Shown: positions 5,988 through 9,494 of the stretch, piece after piece | How positions within the stretch are numbered: position 1 is the first letter of the stretch | Layout of the letters: every line of letters begins with the position of its first letter | DNA from: an uncultured Eubacteriales bacterium | Lineage (GTDB): Bacteria > Bacillota > Clostridia > Oscillospirales > QAKW01 | Assembly: GCA_934378025.1 (NCBI GenBank) | Contig: CAKRPM010000035.1 | Location: 1-9,494, forward strand | DNA length: 9,494 bases | Direction: 5' to 3' | Made by a program: the position numbers and the translations under genes | The notes under the pieces: model-generated | Seen by the model: only the letters and a program-made list of their open reading frames with translations | Database searches by the model: none | What the model was told of the DNA's origin: nothing

Positions 5988-8486
5988 TTATTTAACTTTC
6001 AGTTCCACTTTCGAGGTGAGCTTGGTTGCTTCCTTATAGGGCTTGAACAGCATGTAGATGATCAAGACAGCGAAAGCAACGGCAAAGATCAGGCCGACAA
6101 CATTCAGATTGCCGGTAAACACGGAACCGATCTGATAGATCATCAATGCAACCACATACGCAAATCCGCACTGATAACCGATGGCAAACCACGTCCACTT
6201 GGCGGAGTTCATCTCTCTCTTAATAGCGCCGATTGCCGCAAAGCAAGGTGCACACAAAAGGTTAAAGGCCAAGAAGGAGTAGCCGGCCAGTGCCGTAAAG
6301 GCCTGCGCAAGATTGCTGTACACGGATTCGCCGCCGCTGTACAAAATGCCCAGCGTACCGACGATGTTTTCCTTGGCGATCAAGCCCGTGATCGAAGCCA
6401 CGGCTGCTTGCCAATTGCCCCAGCCGAGCGGCGCAAAGATCCAAGCGATCGCAGATCCGATTTTTGCCAGGATTGAATAATTGATTTCCTCTTCTTCCAA
6501 CATTCTGAACGTGCCGTCCACAAAGCCGAAGTACGTGGTAAACCAAACCAAAATCGTAGAAAGCAAGATGATGGTTCCGGCCTTTTTAATAAAGGACCAG
6601 CCGCGCTCCCACATCGAACGCAACACGTTGCCGAGGGTCGGCATGTGGTAGGCAGGCAGCTCCATAACAAACGGAGCCGGATCGCCGGCAAACATTTTGG
6701 TTTTCTTCAAAATGATACCGGAAATGATAATGCAAGCCATGCCCAGGAAATATGCGGAGGTGGCCACCCAAGCGCTGCCGCCGAAAATTGCACCGGCGAT
6801 CATGGAGATGAAGGGCACCTTTGCACCGCAGGGGATAAAGGTTGTGGTCATAATCGTCATACGGCGATCCCGCTCGTTTTCAATCGTACGGGAAGCCATA
6901 ATGCCCGGAACGCCGCAACCGGTACCGATCAAAATCGGAATAAAGGATTTACCGGAAAGGCCGAATTTGCGGAACACTCTGTCCAGAACGAAGGCGATAC
7001 GCGCCATGTAACCGCAGGCCTCCAAAAATGCCAGCAGCAAGAACAAAACCAGCATTTGCGGTACGAAACCAAGCACCGCGCCGACACCGGCCACGATACC
7101 GTCATTGATCAGTCCGCTCAACCAGTCGGGCGAACCCGCAGCGTCCAAACCGTCGCCGACCAGTACGGGGATACCCGGTACCCACACGCCGTAATCGGCA
7201 GGATCGGGTTCGGCAAACTCATATTTTGCCAAAGTTTCATTGGCCGCGATCAATTCTTTACCGGTATAGGTTTTATCTTCGGTAGAAAGATCTTCTTCGT
7301 TTTCGATTTCGATATCCGCTTTGTCATTTTCATTGAACTGAGCGGTATATTCTTTCAGCGCTTGCGCAGCGGCTGCCGCGTCAAAGCTCTCGCTCTCGGT
7401 ATCCAGCGCCTCTTCCAACGCTTCTGAACCGTCTTTTTCGGTAGCAATAAATGCGTCTACGGCATTTCTCGCTTCGGTATATTCTTCAGCGTCCGCTTCA
7501 TAAGAAGAGGTGCCGATGCCCAGCAAATGCCAGCCGTCGCCGAACAAACCGTCATTGGCCCAATCCGTCGCTTTGCTGCCGACCGTAACCATAGAGATGT
7601 AATATACCAAAAACATGACAACCACAAAGATCGGCAGACCCAACCAACGGTTGGTGACAACACGGTCAATTTTATCCGAAACGGAAAGTTTTCCGGCATG
7701 TTTTTTCTTATAACATGCTTTAATGACCGAGGCGATGTACAAATAGCGTTCATTGGTGATAATGCTTTCTGCGTCATCATCCATTTCCGCTTCCGCCGCT
7801 TTAATGTCCTCCTCGATATGCGCCAGCGTTTCGGCACTCGGAGCAAGTTTTTGCAAAACTTTTTCGTCACGCTCGAAAATTTTGATCGCATACCAGCGTT
7901 GCTGCTCTTCGGGAAGTGCATGCAGCATTGCCTCTTCAATATGTGCCAAGGCATGCTCAACGCAGCCCTCAAAAGTATGTTGCGGAACGGTTTTCCCGTT
8001 TTGCGCCGCAGCAATCGCAGCCTCTGCCGCTTCGCTGATTCCCGTACCTTTCAGCGCGGAAATTTCAACAACCTTGCAGCCCAACTGTCTGGCCAGTTCA
8101 TCCGTGTTGATTTTATCGCCGTTTTTACGAACGACGTCCATCATGTTGATGGCCACTACCACCGGAATTCCAAGCTCGGTCAGCTGCGTCGTCAAATACA
8201 GGTTGCGCTCCAGGTTTGTACCGTCGATAATGTTCAAAATCGCGTCGGGACGTTCGCCGATCAAATAGTTTCTTGCGACGACCTCCTCCAGCGTATACGG
8301 AGAAAGCGAATAAATACCCGGCAAGTCGGTAATGACAACGCCGTCATGCTTCTTCAGCTTTCCCTCTTTTTTCTCTACGGTAACGCCCGGCCAGTTTCCG
8401 ACAAACTGGTTTGAACCGGTCAACGCATTGAAAAGCGTTGTTTTACCGCAGTTCGGGTTGCCCGCAAGGGCAATACGTAATTTCAT
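5988..8486 (-). CDS. feoB: Ferrous iron transporter FeoB with an acidic insertion
   Basis: FeoB is the inner-membrane Fe(II) transporter with an N-terminal G domain. At 832 aa it is longer than usual (about 670-780). G motifs are intact: G1 GNPNCGKT (9-16), G2 around Thr36, G3 DLPG (54-57), G4 NMMD (114-117), G5 SALKG (143-147). A helical guanine-dissociation-inhibitor-like linker spans about 170-265. The membrane part begins at about 284, with LEACGYMAR (Cys491), GTGCGVPG (Cys524) and FIPCGAKVPF (Cys553) in the Gate-like region, and LLCAPC plus YQCGF in the second half. Between the first TM (284-302) and the next (about 464) there is a long loop. Residues about 325-433 are very acidic (about 32 Asp/Glu against 7 Lys/Arg) and alanine-rich, unlike short-loop FeoB proteins. 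A strong ribosome binding site (GAGGAGG) precedes ATG 8484-8486. It is the third gene of the feo operon. Confidence 0.98.
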   Translation of the reverse strand: MKLRIALAGNPNCGKTTLFNALTGSNQFVGNWPGVTVEKKEGKLKKHDGVVITDLPGIYSLSPYTLEEVVARNYLIGERPDAILNIIDGTNLERNLYLTTQLTELGIPVVVAINMMDVVRKNGDKINTDELARQLGCKVVEISALKGTGISEAAEAAIAAAQNGKTVPQHTFEGCVEHALAHIEEAMLHALPEEQQRWYAIKIFERDEKVLQKLAPSAETLAHIEEDIKAAEAEMDDDAESIITNERYLYIASVIKACYKKKHAGKLSVSDKIDRVVTNRWLGLPIFVVVMFLVYYISMVTVGSKATDWANDGLFGDGWHLLGIGTSSYEADAEEYTEARNAVDAFIATEKDGSEALEEALDTESESFDAAAAAQALKEYTAQFNENDKADIEIENEEDLSTEDKTYTGKELIAANETLAKYEFAEPDPADYGVWVPGIPVLVGDGLDAAGSPDWLSGLINDGIVAGVGAVLGFVPQMLVLFLLLAFLEACGYMARIAFVLDRVFRKFGLSGKSFIPILIGTGCGVPGIMASRTIENERDRRMTIMTTTFIPCGAKVPFISMIAGAIFGGSAWVATSAYFLGMACIIISGIILKKTKMFAGDPAPFVMELPAYHMPTLGNVLRSMWERGWSFIKKAGTIILLSTILVWFTTYFGFVDGTFRMLEEEEINYSILAKIGSAIAWIFAPLGWGNWQAAVASITGLIAKENIVGTLGILYSGGESVYSNLAQAFTALAGYSFLAFNLLCAPCFAAIGAIKREMNSAKWTWFAIGYQCGFAYVVALMIYQIGSVFTGNLNVVGLIFAVAFAVLIIYMLFKPYKEATKLTSKVELKVK

Positions 8487-8544
8487 TGGTTTTTCCTCCT
8501 CTTTATGTTTGTGATGACATGCTCTGTGGTAAAAATCGATTGAT

Positions 8545-8766
8545 TTACTCTACCTCAATCATATCGGCGTCCGCTTTGCGGATGGATAATTCATATCCGC
8601 GCACGGTAACCTCGATCGGATCACCCAACGGTGCAACCTTTCGAACATGTACATCCACGCCGCGCGTCAGCCCCATGTCCATGATCCGGCGTTTCACGGC
8701 GCCTTCGCCGTGCAGCTTGATCACATGAGCCGTTTCGCCGACTTTAACGGATTTCAGTGTTTTCAT
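8545..8766 (-). CDS. feoA: FeoA domain protein (second FeoA of the operon)
   Basis: This 73-aa SH3-like cytoplasmic protein is thought to interact with FeoB and modulate iron uptake. The conserved FeoA pattern is clear: RRIMDMGLTRGVDVHV (about residues 26-41), then APLGDPIEVTVRGYELSIRK (45-64) and a terminal DADMIEVE. This is the classical FeoA signature, closer to the canonical family than the first copy. ATG 8764-8766 is fixed by AAAAGGAGGAG seven or so bases upstream; an in-frame upstream extension to 8868 overlaps the preceding feoA and lacks conservation. It lies 58 nt after the first feoA and 58 nt before feoB. The 58-nt gap before it contains a small GATC-GAAA-GATC hairpin of doubtful meaning. 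Confidence 0.93.
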   Translation of the reverse strand: MKTLKSVKVGETAHVIKLHGEGAVKRRIMDMGLTRGVDVHVRKVAPLGDPIEVTVRGYELSIRKADADMIEVE

Positions 8767-8824
8767 GCCCACTCCTCCTTTTAGAATCACCGTATTTCTA
8801 TGTATGGAAAGATCTTTCGATCCG

Positions 8825-9037
8825 TCACACCATGATTTTCCGCGCCATCTCTTCACTGATGGCCACACGTGCTTCTTTGACGTTCACAATCACATTGCCG
8901 CCCAGCGCATTAACAATGGTTACATTGCCGCCCACGACAAAGCCCAAATTTTCAAGATGTTTTTTCACTTCCGGCGAGCCGCCTATTTTTTTAATAACGC
9001 TTTGCTCTCCGATGTCCAGCAAACTCAATGGCATCAT
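8825..9037 (-). CDS. feoA: FeoA domain protein (first gene of the feo operon)
   Basis: This 70-aa FeoA-family protein (MMPLSLLDIGE...) contains EVKKHLENLGFVVGGNVTIV (about residues 24-43) and GGNVIVNVKEARVAISEEMARKI (46-68), the SH3-like barrel and terminal helix typical of FeoA. It is clearly diverged from the next FeoA (8545-8766), so it is not a recent duplicate. Paired FeoA genes before feoB are common in Clostridia and may form a hetero-oligomeric regulator of FeoB, which is inference. Start ATG 9035-9037 follows GGGGAT at suitable spacing; ATG 9032-9034 is an equal alternative one codon later. A further in-frame ATG at 9070 lies inside an operator palindrome and has no ribosome binding site. 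The transcript should begin near 9113, leaving a leader of roughly 75 nt that contains one operator. Confidence 0.9.
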   Translation of the reverse strand: MMPLSLLDIGEQSVIKKIGGSPEVKKHLENLGFVVGGNVTIVNALGGNVIVNVKEARVAISEEMARKIMV

Positions 9038-9061
9038 AATCTCATCCCCGGTCTTTTTGAT

Positions 9062-9079
9062 GATTAGCATACGCTAACC
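9062..9079. promoter_or_regulatory. Palindromic operator 1 in the feo leader
   Basis: GATTAGCATACGCTAACC has 7-4-7 architecture with one arm mismatch. It lies 25 bp upstream of the feoA start, inside the predicted transcript. Its sequence matches the reverse complement of the DUF2325 operator (2435-2452) at 17 of 18 positions. Confidence 0.75.
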
Positions 9080-9095
9080 GATTGCATTTTTAAAA

Positions 9096-9113
9096 GGTTA
9101 GTCCCAACTAACC
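9096..9113. promoter_or_regulatory. Palindromic operator 2 over the feo transcription start
   Basis: GGTTAGTCCCAACTAACC has perfect 7-bp arms around CCCA. It begins 7 bp downstream of the predicted -10, so it covers the expected +1 region; a bound repressor would block initiation. The centre is 34 bp from operator 1. Confidence 0.75.
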
Positions 9114-9120
9114 TATACAC

Positions 9121-9149
9121 AGAATACGCTTTTTCATCCATTTTGTCAA
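9121..9149 (-). promoter_or_regulatory. Sigma-A promoter of the feo operon
   Basis: On the minus strand a consensus -35 TTGACA (9144-9149) is followed, after exactly 17 bp, by the -10 TATTCT (9121-9126). The expected start is near 9113-9115. Operator 2 sits immediately downstream and operator 3 about 44 bp upstream. This is a strong promoter, consistent with tight repression. Confidence 0.8.
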
Positions 9150-9192
9150 TAAAAAAAGCCCTAAAAAAAGAATTTTGGAAACGCTGCCTAAT

Positions 9193-9210
9193 AGTTAGCA
9201 AAAACTAACT
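9193..9210. promoter_or_regulatory. Palindromic operator 3 upstream of the feo promoter
   Basis: AGTTAGCAAAAACTAACT has six-base arms AGTTAG/CTAACT with the same total length (18) as the other sites. It lies upstream of the -35. A weak alternative promoter could span it (TTATCA at 9210-9215 and TATTAG at 9188-9193, 16-bp spacer, minus strand), which would explain a repressor site here. Confidence 0.65.
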
Positions 9211-9262
9211 GATAATTTGTATATTTTGCCCAACCACCCCTTTCGGGCCGCCCCCCTACACG

Positions 9263-9295
9263 AAAAAAACGGCGGGAAAATCCCGCCGTTTTTTT
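9263..9295. terminator. Strong bidirectional intrinsic terminator after the SLH gene
   Basis: A perfect 15-bp stem (A7 then CGGCGGGA at 9263-9277, paired with TCCCGCCG then T7 at 9281-9295) surrounds an AAA loop. It gives U-runs on both strands. It ends the minus-strand SLH gene, whose stop is about 29 bp away, and insulates it from the feo promoter. Confidence 0.85.
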
Positions 9296-9300
9296 ACCTA

Positions 9301-9346
9301 TTACAGCACACTGTCGTAGTCATTTACAGCACACTATAGTAATCAT
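9301..9346. repeat. Tandem 23-bp repeat at the 3' end of the SLH gene
   Basis: Two adjacent 23-bp units, 9301-9323 and 9324-9346, match at 20 of 23 positions. Both begin TTACAGCACACT on the plus strand. The gene-side unit encodes the last residues and the stop of the SLH protein; the other lies just beyond the stop codon. Confidence 0.8.
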
Positions 9347-9494
9347 TGAAATTCATAAGAATCGTGGCCACTTCCGCACGGGTTGCATTGCCCTGAGGAT
9401 TAAAATACCCGTTCGAACCGTTGACCAGTCCCGCTGTCTGGCATTTTTGCACGTATTGCTTCGCCCAGCCGGAAATCTTTGCATTGTCCTTAAA
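9324..9494 (-). CDS. S-layer homology (SLH) domain protein, C-terminal end (partial at 5' end)
   Basis: The last 56 codons of a minus-strand gene run into the window edge and end at TAA 9324-9326. The sequence ISGWAKQYVQKCQTAGLVNG, then YFNPQGNATRAEVATILMNF, is a canonical SLH repeat: the Trp-Ala helix, the GLVNG turn, and the TRAE motif (usually ITRAE or TRAE) before the second helix. SLH domains, usually three in a row, anchor exported proteins to pyruvylated secondary cell-wall polymer. The repeat sits at the extreme C-terminus, ending in NDYYSVL, so this is probably the last SLH unit of a larger secreted cell-surface protein. The functional part lies outside the window. A strong terminator follows, so it is independent of the feo operon. 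Confidence 0.93.
   Translation of the reverse strand, partial: FKDNAKISGWAKQYVQKCQTAGLVNGSNGYFNPQGNATRAEVATILMNFNDYYSVL

Noticed and set aside
6645..8414. Long plus-strand ORFs opposite feoB (6645-7427 and 7527-8414)
   Set aside because: FeoB motifs run uninterrupted on the minus strand across the same interval; the plus-strand translations have no recognisable family and are mirror-frame artefacts.
8767..8824. GATC-GAAA-GATC hairpin between the two feoA genes
   Set aside because: It has only a 4-bp stem, with no U-run and no matching motif elsewhere; too weak to call a processing or regulatory element.
9038..9070. Upstream ATG at 9070 for the first feoA
   Set aside because: It lies within the operator palindrome without a ribosome binding site; GGGGAT fits ATG 9037.
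9062..9210. Calling the feo palindromes Fur boxes or classical DtxR/IdeR boxes
   Set aside because: They do not resemble the Fur GATAAT-type consensus, and the spacing between TTAG and CTAA differs from the 19-bp DtxR/IdeR box, so only a DtxR-like regulator by context is proposed.
1..9494. CRISPR arrays, tRNA/rRNA genes, insertion sequences, prophage genes
   Set aside because: No regularly spaced repeats, cloverleaf-like sequences, transposase motifs or phage proteins were seen on reading both strands.

Overview
The window looks like chromosomal DNA from a strictly anaerobic, Gram-positive Clostridia-type bacterium, perhaps Oscillospiraceae-like. The evidence is a HydF gene ([FeFe]-hydrogenase maturation), DUF3793 and DUF2325 genes, paired FeoA proteins with FeoB and a small FeoB-associated Cys-rich protein, a C-terminal SLH domain, strong AGGAGG-type ribosome binding sites and moderate GC. 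The lineage is inferred from gene content only.

Layout. On the plus strand, 1-717 is the 3' part of hydF, followed by its own promoter and a six-TM DUF308/HdeD-like membrane protein (782-1360). A bidirectional terminator (1419-1468) separates these from everything to the right, which is on the minus strand. Read in the direction of transcription (right to left), the minus strand holds: the 3' end of an SLH-domain protein (9324-9494) with a strong terminator (9263-9295); a promoter with three similar 18-bp palindromes; feoA (9037-8825), a second feoA (8766-8545), feoB (8486-5988), and a 56-aa Cys-rich FeoB-associated membrane protein (5957-5787); a terminator (5750-5781); a MacB/LolD-type ABC ATPase (5714-5016), an FtsX-type permease (5004-2797) and a small HMA metal-binding protein (2785-2534); then another copy of the palindrome and a DUF2325-DUF3793 gene pair (2417-1565).

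How it fits together. The feo genes form a ferrous-iron uptake operon. The key unifying signal is a palindrome with architecture (G/A)GTTAG-N6-CTAAC(C/T). It occurs three times upstream of feoA and once, 17 of 18 bases identical to one feo copy, immediately upstream of DUF2325. This suggests that one metal-responsive repressor (DtxR/MntR-like by context; not encoded in the window) controls both units, making DUF2325-DUF3793 a candidate iron-limitation operon of unknown function. The ABC-FtsX-HMA cassette has no room for a promoter of its own and probably depends on readthrough from the feo operon, so it may also be linked to metal status. FeoB carries an unusual acidic insertion of about 110 residues in an outward-facing loop.

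No tRNA, rRNA, CRISPR array, transposase or prophage gene was seen. No gene-free stretch exceeds 300 bases; the longest is the feo/SLH intergenic region (9038-9323), which is filled by operators, a promoter and a terminator.
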